NCBI GenBank assembly: GCA_942492055.1 | Contig: CALODP010000019.1 | Span: forward strand, 62,001-126,000 | DNA length: 64,000 nucleotides | Direction of reading: 5' to 3' | From: CALODP01 sp942492055 | GTDB taxonomy: Bacteria > Bacteroidota > Ignavibacteria > Ignavibacteriales > Melioribacteraceae | In this document: positions 52,845 through 60,961 of the stretch, piece after piece | How positions within the stretch are numbered: position 1 is the first letter of the stretch | How the letters are laid out: the number at the start of each line of letters is the position of its first letter | Translations under genes and position numbers: made by a program | The notes under the pieces: model-generated | Told to the model about the DNA's origin: nothing | What the model saw: only the letters and a program-made list of their open reading frames with translations | Databases searched by the model: none

Positions 52845-53306
52845 ATGAGTGAGATGCTTGGAAATCAATATTTTATGGCGCGAAACTACGCCGCGGCGTT
52901 GAAGGAATTTCAAAGATGTCTTGAAAATAATTCCGGAAACAAAGATATTCGCCGCAAAATGGTTATTTGCCTTACCGCGCAAAAAGAGGGGTCTAACGCT
53001 CTCGATATTCTCCTCCCTCTTATGGAGGACGATATCGAATATATTATTTCCAAGAATCCGGCATATGACGATTGCCCGTGTGAAGAGCTGATTCAACTAT
53101 TCGAAAATGATCCTTCCCTTTCGGAAAACTCATCCGACACAGCTCTTTCTCTCGCGATTATTTGGCTTTACTGCGACATAAGAAAATCGAGAACATATTT
53201 TTCTGTCGCTAAAAAATACTTTCCCAAAGATTCACGAATCGAAAGAATTATCGAACTTATAAATAACTATGATAAATCATCAACAACATTAGGAGAAAGC
53301 CAATGA
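52845..53306 (+). CDS. TPR-like protein, second of a paralogous pair
   Basis: A 153-residue paralogue of the protein at 52035-52478. It shares the N-terminal EMLGNQYFMARNY hairpin, the DDCPCEEL motif with its CxC pair, and IWLYCDIRKS. No signal peptide is present. Its TGA overlaps the ATG of the 16-heme cytochrome gene by four bases (ATGA), so translation of the two is coupled. That tie suggests a chaperone, assembly or regulatory role for the cytochrome, but this is inference. The promoter region upstream carries the GAAACA/TGTTTC dyads. Confidence 0.75.
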   Translation: MSEMLGNQYFMARNYAAALKEFQRCLENNSGNKDIRRKMVICLTAQKEGSNALDILLPLMEDDIEYIISKNPAYDDCPCEELIQLFENDPSLSENSSDTALSLAIIWLYCDIRKSRTYFSVAKKYFPKDSRIERIIELINNYDKSSTTLGESQ

Positions 53307-55699
53307 GACATTTCGCTAACATCAGGGCGGTCTTTTTGCTGGCAATATTCTCCGGATCTCTTTGGGCACAAACCAATTTCGAAACCAGTCTCCATAAAAC
53401 AAGAGCTGGGAAAAATTACTGGTACGGTAGTGCGAACGGAGGATTCGAATCCCTTACTAATATTCCTATTACGGACATGGGATGTAATGATTGCCACGGC
53501 CCAACCGACGCGAACGGCAACCCCTATCCCGAGGAATTCCCGGGAGCTTCTTGTACCGATTGCCACGATTCGCAATTCAAAGTATCTCAAACTCAGTGCT
53601 ACGGATGCCATGGGCGTCAGGCTACCGAAGCCAATAAAATGAAACTCCCCGACGTACATCGGGACGCCGGAATGGTTTGCTGGGATTGTCACGGATCGGA
53701 AGATCTTCATGGGGATGGCACCGAATATCAGTCGATGCTGCAACCGGGGGCTATTAAGGCCGATTGCGCCAATGAGGGATGCCATCCTACTCTTCCGGAA
53801 ACGCACGATCCTTATGATCCGCACGACGGAGCGTTGCATTGCACATCTTGCCACGCTAAGACTGTTATAACATGCTACAATTGTCATCTGGAAAGCCAGG
53901 TTGAAGCTCATGTGAAAAGAGCTTACAAACCTCTTAACGATTTTGTTCTTTTGGTAAACCGCGACAAAGATAACAAAGTATATCCCGCTACTTTCCAATC
54001 GTTAACTCATGACGGGAAATCCTTCGCCGCTTTCGGCCCTTTTACGGCGCATACTATTACAGCCGAAGGGAGAAAATGCGATGATTGCCATAAGAACCAA
54101 AACGTTAAGGATTATTTCGCGAATGGTGAGTTGAAATTCGCTACGTGGAATGATACTGATAGCTCTCTTTCATGGTTGAAGGGTGTTGTTCCTATTCCTC
54201 ACGACTACGATACAACTTTCAAGATGGACTTTCTGACTTACAACGGAAATACTTCCGATCCGGCTGTACCTTCCAAAAACTGGTCGAAAATCGGGAAGGA
54301 GACTTGGGACGGACATCAAATGTTCTTCGCTACTCCTCTTACTCCGTATCAAATGCAAATGCTGAATCTCGATTTCGGAGCGGCGTTCAATAATTTCCCA
54401 ACCAGCCTTCACGCAACCAGAGCCGGAAAGAATTATTGGTACGGAACGGAAAACGGTGGCTTCGAGAAATTCACAAATGTTCCTATCGAGAATATGGGCT
54501 GCAATGATTGCCACGGACCGACCGACGCGAACGGCAATCCTTATCCTGCGGAATTCCCCGGAGCATCCTGTGACGACTGCCACGGCCCTAACGGACAAAC
54601 TACCGAAGCTCAATGCCTTGGTTGTCACGGACGTCAGGCTACGGAAATTAATAAAATGAAACTCAGCGACGTGCATCGTACGGCGGAAATGAAATGCTGG
54701 GACTGCCACGGTTTCGAGGATCTTCACGGTGACGGTAACCAATATAATTCCATGCTCGAACCGGGCGCAATCAAAGCCGATTGCTCCAACGAAGGCTGCC
54801 ACGCCGATCTCGACGCGAACCATGACAAACATAACGGCAAAATTCATTGTACTACTTGTCACGCCGAAACTGTTATCAGTTGCTACAATTGTCATCTGGA
54901 AAGCCAGGTAGAATCGCACGTTAAAAGAGCCTATAAACCACTTAGCAATTTTATGTTCCTTGTGAACAGAACAAAGGATAACAAGGTATATCCCGCTACG
55001 TTCCAATCGGTTACTTATAAAGGGGACGCCTTTGCTGCTTTCGGACCTTTCACTTCTCATTCGATTAAGCGCGAAGCCAGAGGATGCACCGATTGCCACG
55101 CTAATTTCGGCGGACAGATCGAAGCGATAACCGAGTATAATACTACCGGCGAAATTAAGTTCGCTACATGGAACGAGAACGACAGTACTCTTTCCTGGAA
55201 ACAGGGGATAATCCCGATGCCGAAAGATTACAAAACAAAGTTGAAGATGGATTTCCTAACCTACAAGGGAAATACCTCCGATCCGGCTGTGGCTTCCAAA
55301 AACTGGGCTAAGATCGGAAAGGATCAGTGGGACGGACACCAGATGTTCTTCGCCACTCCTCTTACAACTACGCAAATGAGTAAGCTCGGATTCGATACTA
55401 CACTTACCAGCGTCAGGGAAACCGGTGTTATGCCGAAAGAATATAAACTAATGCAAAATTATCCGAACCCTTTTAACCCGAAAACTGTTATACAGTTTAG
55501 CGTACCCCAAAAGGGGAACGTAGAATTGGTTGTTTACAATTCTTTGGGAGAAGAGATTGTTACATTAGTGAATGAAGAACTCTCGGCCGGTGTATATAGT
55601 GTCGATTTCAACGCGGCGCATCTTGCCAGCGGAGTTTATTTTTACTCGATTAAAATAGCCGACTTCAGTGATACTAAGAAATTGGTATTGTTGAAGTAA
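53303..55699 (+). CDS. Tandem-duplicated 16-heme surface cytochrome with T9SS sorting domain
   Basis: A 798-residue secreted multiheme cytochrome: signal peptide (VFLLAIFSGSLWAQ), two homologous octaheme modules (F26 and F365 begin equivalent FxTSLHxTRAGKNYWYG blocks, a 339-residue period) and a C-terminal type IX sorting domain (about 715-798, QNYPNPFNPKTVIQF to SGVYFYSIKI). Module 1 has CNDCH, CTDCH, CYGCH, CWDCH, CANEGCH, CTSCH, CYNCH and CDDCH. Module 2 has CNDCH, CDDCH, CLGCH, CWDCH, CSNEGCH, CTTCH, CYNCH and CTDCH. Each therefore has seven CxxCH and one CxxxxCH. T9SS would export it to the cell surface or beyond, the expected place for a terminal extracellular electron-transfer protein. 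A terminator follows. Confidence 0.93.
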   Translation: MRHFANIRAVFLLAIFSGSLWAQTNFETSLHKTRAGKNYWYGSANGGFESLTNIPITDMGCNDCHGPTDANGNPYPEEFPGASCTDCHDSQFKVSQTQCYGCHGRQATEANKMKLPDVHRDAGMVCWDCHGSEDLHGDGTEYQSMLQPGAIKADCANEGCHPTLPETHDPYDPHDGALHCTSCHAKTVITCYNCHLESQVEAHVKRAYKPLNDFVLLVNRDKDNKVYPATFQSLTHDGKSFAAFGPFTAHTITAEGRKCDDCHKNQNVKDYFANGELKFATWNDTDSSLSWLKGVVPIPHDYDTTFKMDFLTYNGNTSDPAVPSKNWSKIGKETWDGHQMFFATPLTPYQMQMLNLDFGAAFNNFPTSLHATRAGKNYWYGTENGGFEKFTNVPIENMGCNDCHGPTDANGNPYPAEFPGASCDDCHGPNGQTTEAQCLGCHGRQATEINKMKLSDVHRTAEMKCWDCHGFEDLHGDGNQYNSMLEPGAIKADCSNEGCHADLDANHDKHNGKIHCTTCHAETVISCYNCHLESQVESHVKRAYKPLSNFMFLVNRTKDNKVYPATFQSVTYKGDAFAAFGPFTSHSIKREARGCTDCHANFGGQIEAITEYNTTGEIKFATWNENDSTLSWKQGIIPMPKDYKTKLKMDFLTYKGNTSDPAVASKNWAKIGKDQWDGHQMFFATPLTTTQMSKLGFDTTLTSVRETGVMPKEYKLMQNYPNPFNPKTVIQFSVPQKGNVELVVYNSLGEEIVTLVNEELSAGVYSVDFNAAHLASGVYFYSIKIADFSDTKKLVLLK

Positions 55700-55712
55700 G
55701 GTCCCCCATACC

Positions 55713-55747
55713 GAAGGCTGTCGTAATTGGCAGCCTTCAGGTTTTTT
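55713..55747 (+). terminator. Rho-independent terminator of the cytochrome cluster
   Basis: Stem GAAGGCTG/CAGCCTTC (55713-55720 and 55731-55738) with a ten-base loop is followed by AGGTTTTTT. It lies 14 bases past the 16-heme gene. Confidence 0.9.
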
Positions 55748-55873
55748 AACTCTTCCTCCCCGATTTTACGAAAATTATTTCCGTAGCCCAATAAGAAGAA
55801 AAGGAAGTAATCTCTTAGCCGGGGAAATGATTTCCGATAAACTAACTTTATATCGAATGTGAGTATTTTTTCA

Positions 55874-55881
55874 TATTTTTG
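55874..55881 (+). promoter_or_regulatory. Candidate -7 element of the ettA promoter
   Basis: TATTTTTG matches TAnnTTTG and lies 28 bases before the ettA ATG. No clear TTTG is found 19-21 bases upstream, so only the -7 box is supported. Confidence 0.35.
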
Positions 55882-55908
55882 CAGTAATCATTTAACAAAC
55901 GGAATACT

Positions 55909-57591
55909 ATGAGCAACGAACCGAACAAAATTATCTACTCGATGATTCGGGTAAGCAAATATTACGATAAAAAACCTGTCCTTAAGGATATTTCCCTCTC
56001 CTATTTCTACGGTGCCAAAATCGGTGTGCTTGGTCTCAATGGTTCGGGAAAGAGTTCCCTTCTTAAAATCCTTGCCGGAGTCGATAATGATTTCAATGGC
56101 GAAACCGCCGTTTCTCCCGGCTATTCTATCGGATACCTTTCGCAAGAACCGGATCTGGATGACGATAAAACCGTCCGCGAAATTGTTGAGGAAGGAGTTC
56201 AGGAAATTGTTGATGTACTTCGCGAATATGATGAAATTAATGCCAGATTCGCCGAAGAAATGACCGACGACGAAATGACTTCCCTTATCGAACGTCAAGG
56301 TAAAGTACAAGATAAAATAGACGCGATGGACGCGTGGGATCTGGATAGTAAACTCGAAATGGCGATGGACGCCCTCGGTTGTCCGCCGGCCGATACTCCC
56401 GTTAAAGTTATCTCCGGGGGTGAAAGAAGGCGTGTGGCTCTTTGCCGATTACTCCTCCAAAAACCGGATATCCTTTTACTCGACGAGCCGACTAACCACC
56501 TCGACGCCGAAACAGTCCTCTGGCTCGAAGCGGAATTGAATCGTTATCCCGGAACCGTTATAGCCGTTACTCACGACAGATATTTCCTCGATAATGTTGC
56601 CGGATGGATTCTTGAACTCGACCGCGGCGAAGGTATTCCGTGGAAAGGAAACTATTCCTCATGGTTGGATCAGAAACAGAAACGTCTTGCCCTTGAAGAA
56701 AAACGTGAATCGGAAAGACAGAAAACTCTCAAAAGAGAGCTCGAATGGATTAACATGTCTCCGAAAGGACGCCACGCGAAACAGAAGGCCAGAATTTCTT
56801 CCTACGAATCTCTTCTTAAAGAAGAGAAAGAGCAGAGACAAAAAGATCTCGAGTTATATATCCCTGCTGGTCCCCGCCTCGGTAATGTTGTTGTCAATTC
56901 CGAAGGAGTTTCCAAAGCTTTCGGCGAAAAACTCCTGTTCGAAGATCTCAACTTCTCCTTGCCTCCGGGAGGAATCGTTGGTGTTATCGGGCCTAACGGT
57001 GCCGGTAAAACTACTCTTTTCAAACTTATTACCGGACTTGAAAAAGCCGATGCCGGAACCTTTACCACAGGGGACACAGTTGAGTTGGCTTATGTGGATC
57101 AGAGCCGCGAAAATCTTGTATCGGGCAAATCCGTTTGGGAAACCATCTCCGGCGGTGAAGATCTTATGAAAGTTGGTAATAGGGAATTCAACTCCAGAGC
57201 TTACGTAGCTCAGTTCAATTTCGTCGGAGGAGATCAACAGAAAGACGTAGGTGTTCTTTCCGGCGGTGAAAGAAACCGTGTTCAATTGGCGATGGTGCTC
57301 AAAAGTGGCGCGAACGTTTTACTACTTGACGAGCCTACCAACGATCTCGACGTTAACACAATGAGAGCTTTGGAGGAAGGCCTTCTCAATTTTGCCGGTT
57401 GCGCTGTTGTTATCAGTCACGACAGATGGTTCCTCGATAGAATCTGCACCCATATTCTCTCCTTCGAAGGGGATAGCAAAGTTGTATGGTTCGAAGGGAA
57501 CTTCTCCGATTATCAGGAAAACCGTCGTCAGCGTCTCGGTAAAGAGGCCGATGTCCCTCATAGAGTGAAATACAAAAAACTTACCCGCTAA
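55909..57591 (+). CDS. ettA: ABC-F ATPase EttA (energy-dependent translational throttle)
   Basis: Ribosome-bound ABC-F protein that gates early elongation according to ATP/ADP level. The 560 residues hold two ABC cassettes. The first has Walker A GLNGSGKSSLLKIL, signature VISGGERRRVALCRLLL and Walker B DILLLDEPTNHLDAETV; the second has Walker A GPNGAGKTTLFKLI, signature LSGGERNRVQLAMVL and Walker B DEPTNDLDVNT. The arm/linker region includes GWILELDRGEGIPWKGNYSSWLDQK, diagnostic of EttA. No transmembrane part is present. The 3' end is followed at once by the inverted 21-bp array at 57.7-58.1 kb. Confidence 0.96.
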   Translation: MSNEPNKIIYSMIRVSKYYDKKPVLKDISLSYFYGAKIGVLGLNGSGKSSLLKILAGVDNDFNGETAVSPGYSIGYLSQEPDLDDDKTVREIVEEGVQEIVDVLREYDEINARFAEEMTDDEMTSLIERQGKVQDKIDAMDAWDLDSKLEMAMDALGCPPADTPVKVISGGERRRVALCRLLLQKPDILLLDEPTNHLDAETVLWLEAELNRYPGTVIAVTHDRYFLDNVAGWILELDRGEGIPWKGNYSSWLDQKQKRLALEEKRESERQKTLKRELEWINMSPKGRHAKQKARISSYESLLKEEKEQRQKDLELYIPAGPRLGNVVVNSEGVSKAFGEKLLFEDLNFSLPPGGIVGVIGPNGAGKTTLFKLITGLEKADAGTFTTGDTVELAYVDQSRENLVSGKSVWETISGGEDLMKVGNREFNSRAYVAQFNFVGGDQQKDVGVLSGGERNRVQLAMVLKSGANVLLLDEPTNDLDVNTMRALEEGLLNFAGCAVVISHDRWFLDRICTHILSFEGDSKVVWFEGNFSDYQENRRQRLGKEADVPHRVKYKKLTR

Positions 57592-57684
57592 TTCGCCGTA
57601 AGATTTTTGTTCGATAGATAAATTTTCAATATGGGAATAACCTCAACCGATTGCCACACCGGTAATCGGTGGTTCTTCCCTAAT

Positions 57685-58115
57685 TATTTCCCCACGGATA
57701 CACTTCCGAATCATTTCAAAGATATTCCTCCCCGTTTCAATAAAAGGGCTACATATTTCAACGAGCCTTTGAACTATTTCAAAACAACTCGGAATTATTT
57801 CAATACACTTGAGAATTATTTCGATGAGGTCAGGAACTATTTCGATGAGGTAGAGAACTATTTCGATGAGGTTTTTCCGCGTTTCGATGACCTCCGGAAC
57901 TATTTCGATGACCTCCGGAACAGTTTCGATACACTTTTTCCTGAATAAATTCTTCCATGAAATACTCCCCGATCCTATCGAAATACTTCTTTTTTCTCGT
58001 GAAGATATTCTCACATGTATTGAAGTAGTTATTCACCCGAACGAAACTATTCCGAGCTTTATCCGGATAATTCCATACTTCCGTGAAATAGTGCCGTGCT
58101 GTTTTGAATTTATTC
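57685..58115. repeat. Two-armed inverted array of 21-bp repeats, interrupted by an IS
   Basis: The gap after ettA holds a second two-armed 21-bp array. In the left arm, TATTTC (variants CATTTC, CGTTTC, AGTTTC) begins every 21 bases from 57712 to 57922 (11 boxes), with one out-of-phase copy at 57685. The best units read AACTATTTCGATGAGGT. In the right arm, the inverse GAAATA (variants GAAGAT, GAAGTA, GAAACT, CGGATA, GAATTT) begins every 21 bases from 57959 to 58106 (8 boxes). A 31-base unmatched centre separates the arms. The IS256-type element sits inside the last right-arm unit. In-frame translation of the left arm gives a NYFDEVx heptad because 21 is divisible by three, but no gene context supports a protein. 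Confidence 0.9.
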
Positions 58116-59432
58116 GGTAGTGTCTCAAAAAGTGTGTAAATAAAAAAAACACTATATTCGCACAAAAAAAAGGAGACACCATGGAAAAAGGGAATAAAGA
58201 AGAATTGAAAGGATTACTAAAGAAAGAACTAAAAGGAAAAGATGTACATAGTTTTTTTGACGAGTTATATAAGGAAACCATAGAAACTCTGTTAGAAGCA
58301 GAAATGGATGAACATCTGGGCTATGAGAAGTACCAAAAGAGAGAAGAAGAAGGAAAAGAAAACAGTAGGAACGGCAATAAAGCCAAGCTAGTAGAGACTA
58401 AAAACGGGGAATACAGCATAGAAGTACCGCGAGATAGGAATGGGAGTTTCACCCCAAAACTAGTCCCGAAGCGAAAGAAAGTAATAGATATGATAGAAGA
58501 AAAGATACTGTTATTGTACAGCAAAGGAATGAGCGTAAGAGACATACAAGAGAGTATAGAAGACATATATGGGGTGAAGATAGATAAAAGCTCGATATCG
58601 AGAATGACCGATAAAATATTACCGAAAATAGAAGAATGGAGGAACAGACCACTGGACAAATTATATTATATCGTCTGGATGGACGCCCTCCATATAAAGA
58701 TAAGAGAGAACTACAGATTAGCAGACAAAACAATAAACATAGCCATCGGCTTAAACAGCGAAGGGCGCAAGGAAGTATTAGGCCTATGGCTAAGCAAAGA
58801 AGAATCCTCATCCTACTGGTATGAAGTATTAACAGACCTAAAATCAAGAGGAGTAAAAGACATCCTAATAAGCTCAACAGACAATCTGAAGGGATTTACG
58901 GATGTAATCAAGAAAACATTCACAAAAACCGTAACTCAAGTCTGTGTGCTACATCAAATACGCAACACACTAAGATACGTAGCCTATAAGGATAGAAAGC
59001 TTTTTACTATAGATCTGAAGAATGTTTATGAAGCTCCGAACAAAGAAGCCGGAGAAAAGGCACTCGAAGAATTAAGAGAGAAATGGGGAAGCAAATATAG
59101 GATGCCAATCAACTCATGGTTTACAAATTGGGAGAATCTATCGAACTATTTTGATTATCCCGTTGAAATAAGAAAGCTCATTTATACTACAAATATTATA
59201 GAGAATCTAAATAAGAACATTAGAAAATACACAAAGAATAAGACCCAATTCCCAACCGATGAAGCTGCCATTAAAGCTGTTTATTTGGCATGTAGAAACG
59301 TAGAAAGAGCTTGGACTAAACCTATAGCCGGATGGGGTTTTATTTTAAATCAATTTAAGGATATATTTGCCGAGAGATTAGAAAACTAGTATTCACTTAT
59401 TTTCGAATGTACACACTTTTTGAGACACTACC
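58116..59432 (+). mobile_element. Intact IS256-family insertion sequence (1317 bp)
   Basis: Terminal inverted repeats are 23/23 identical, starting GGTAGTGTCTCAAAAAGTGT (58116-58138 and 59410-59432). An 8-bp target duplication ATTTATTC flanks the element at 58108-58115 and 59433-59440, as expected for this family. One uninterrupted transposase gene fills the element. Perfect ends and duplication indicate recent, probably functional, insertion into the 21-bp array downstream of ettA. Confidence 0.95.
58181..59389 (+). CDS. IS256-family (mutator-type) transposase
   Basis: A 402-residue DDE transposase. The first Asp is in IVWMDALHIKIRE (about 168), the second in ILISSTDNLKGFTDVI (about 230), and the catalytic Glu is in TTNIIENLNKNIRKYTK (about 347), which is the family signature region. 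N-terminal FFDELYKETIETLLEAEMDEHLGYEK and the VCVLHQIRN block also match the family. Full length, no frameshift. The start ATG follows AAAGGAG. It is the only gene of the element at 58116-59432. Confidence 0.96.
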   Translation: MEKGNKEELKGLLKKELKGKDVHSFFDELYKETIETLLEAEMDEHLGYEKYQKREEEGKENSRNGNKAKLVETKNGEYSIEVPRDRNGSFTPKLVPKRKKVIDMIEEKILLLYSKGMSVRDIQESIEDIYGVKIDKSSISRMTDKILPKIEEWRNRPLDKLYYIVWMDALHIKIRENYRLADKTINIAIGLNSEGRKEVLGLWLSKEESSSYWYEVLTDLKSRGVKDILISSTDNLKGFTDVIKKTFTKTVTQVCVLHQIRNTLRYVAYKDRKLFTIDLKNVYEAPNKEAGEKALEELREKWGSKYRMPINSWFTNWENLSNYFDYPVEIRKLIYTTNIIENLNKNIRKYTKNKTQFPTDEAAIKAVYLACRNVERAWTKPIAGWGFILNQFKDIFAERLEN

Positions 59433-59560
59433 ATTTATTCCGATCCTTAACATAACAAAGTTGTGCGCCATCCGTACGGTTATTTACTTCTTACGGATTA
59501 ATTTCATAAGCATCCGGAATATTCTAACCTTCTTCTCACAAAATCCGATAAGGAGAAAAA

Positions 59561-60037
59561 ATGAAACGCCCACTTTCCATTCTATTCATTTTTATATTGC
59601 TGACAGGTTGTGGGGAATCTCTCCTCGTACCGGATGGAATTCACTCCGATTTTCGCTTATTTTCCGAATCCGGAGTAGAAAAGCACTCTTTCAAAAAAGG
59701 GGAAAAGATTAAGATGAGATTTGTGATTGAGAATAGAGGATCATCTGACCTCGAATATAAATTCACGGCTCCTTTTTCTTATTTCGCGATTGAAAAGAAG
59801 GACTCGATTATTCTTTCCTCGATTGATAATCTGATGTTCCCGCAGGTAATTACAGATGGTAAAATCAGAGCCGGAAGCAATTATTCGGCCAAGTGGACTG
59901 TTACAGATGTAAATTCGGCGAGTGATGATTTTTCTATGACTCCCGGAAGATATTCGGCTAAGGTAATCACTTCAGTTGGTTTGCCGGAAAGTGTAATTCC
60001 TAAAAAAATAGTATTGGATTTTGTAGTTACGGAATGA
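59561..60037 (+). CDS. Small lipoprotein with beta-sandwich (BsuPI-like) domain
   Basis: A 158-residue lipoprotein (signal LFIFILLTGCGE, Cys about 17). The mature part (FKKGEKIKMRFVIENRGSSDLEYKF ... PGRYSAKVITSV ... IVLDFVVTE) has the strand pattern of a BsuPI/Ig-like beta-sandwich, a fold found in protease inhibitors and many uncharacterised envelope proteins. Function is unknown. An AAGGAG ribosome-binding site precedes the ATG. Its original upstream neighbour was the array after ettA, now split by the insertion sequence. It converges with the beta-lactamase gene. Confidence 0.65.
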   Translation: MKRPLSILFIFILLTGCGESLLVPDGIHSDFRLFSESGVEKHSFKKGEKIKMRFVIENRGSSDLEYKFTAPFSYFAIEKKDSIILSSIDNLMFPQVITDGKIRAGSNYSAKWTVTDVNSASDDFSMTPGRYSAKVITSVGLPESVIPKKIVLDFVVTE

Positions 60038-60051
60038 TATTAAGTTTTTCA

Positions 60052-60089
60052 CTTTCCCCGATTCCTTTTCGTTACGTAATCGGGGAAAG
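60052..60089. terminator. Long hairpin between convergent genes
   Basis: A perfect 12-bp stem CTTTCCCCGATT/AATCGGGGAAAG (60052-60063 and 60078-60089) lies between the 3' ends of the lipoprotein and beta-lactamase genes. T-tracts are weak on both sides, so termination is likely but not certain. Confidence 0.65.
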
Positions 60090-60102
60090 GCCTTTCAATA
60101 TC

Positions 60103-60900
60103 TTACATTTCCTTTTTGAAAACTTCTTCAAGAGCTTTCTTAACGATCATCAATCTTTTCGGGGCTATTTCGGTATAGCTATCCCCTTCCATGTTCAGCG
60201 CGAAGAAATAGATATTATCCCCTTTCTCGCAAAATCCGCTTAGCAACCCGATAGCGTTCCCATCTTCGCTTGAGCCGGCGCCTGTTTTGCCGTAGAGTTT
60301 ATATCCCTCTTTTTCTTCGAGCAAAAGGAGTCTTTTCACCAGATCAACATTCTCTTTCTTCACCGGATATCGATAGAAATAGAGATTTTCGAGAAAGCGA
60401 ACCTGCTCTTTGGCGGAAATCTTCAGCGAATTGCTCAACCAGAAACGATCTATAGGGCCGGAAATATCCCGGTTGCCGTAATCGAACATCTTAAGATATT
60501 TGGCGTAGTTCTCTTTCCCTACTTCCTCGGCAATTTCCTGATAGAACCAGACCACGGAATAGCGGAGAGCGTTTTTCAGATCGGTTCCTTTTTTCCATGC
60601 CTCCGGCCAGGTTTCCATCGGGGGATGTTTTACGGTATCCGGATCCCGGTAATAGTTTTCATCATCTGCTATCCCAAGCTCAAGAGCGATAAGGGTATTA
60701 GGAATCTTAAATGTGGAGCACGTAGTAAAACGTTTTTCCGATCTTTCGGCATTGTAGCAATATATATCGCCGGTAGTATTGTTATGAATATAGATTGTCC
60801 CCTCGTAACCCATGAAGAGGGAATCGGACAAAGATATTTCCCCGGCACATGAAGCGCAGGCAAATACCAACAACAGGAGAAGGGAAAAGCGTTTTACCAT
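60103..60900 (-). CDS. Class D (OXA-type) beta-lactamase family protein
   Basis: A 265-residue exported serine hydrolase. The class D motifs are complete: S62-T-F-K65 (nucleophile and the Lys that is normally carboxylated), S115-V-V117, Y141-G-N143, a W in the DRFWLSNSLKIS segment, and KTGAG near residue 205. The signal (LLLLLVFACASC) could be a lipobox. Length fits OXA enzymes. Whether it protects against beta-lactams or is a related envelope sensor domain (BlaR-like parts share these motifs) is not decided by sequence, but absence of a membrane-sensor module favours an enzyme. No mobile element directly carries it; the IS256 element is 0.7 kb away and separate. Confidence 0.88.
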   Translation of the reverse strand: MVKRFSLLLLLVFACASCAGEISLSDSLFMGYEGTIYIHNNTTGDIYCYNAERSEKRFTTCSTFKIPNTLIALELGIADDENYYRDPDTVKHPPMETWPEAWKKGTDLKNALRYSVVWFYQEIAEEVGKENYAKYLKMFDYGNRDISGPIDRFWLSNSLKISAKEQVRFLENLYFYRYPVKKENVDLVKRLLLLEEKEGYKLYGKTGAGSSEDGNAIGLLSGFCEKGDNIYFFALNMEGDSYTEIAPKRLMIVKKALEEVFKKEM

Positions 60901-60961
60901 AGATAATTCCTTGATAATATTGAATGATATTTATTACCGGAAAACCGGCATTCTGATTTAA

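Noticed and set aside
57631..57948. 105-codon frame in the left arm after ettA with a NYFDEVx heptad
   Set aside because: The heptad follows from the 21-bp period. The inverse strand and the opposite arm are equally open, and TATTTC is conserved at wobble positions too.
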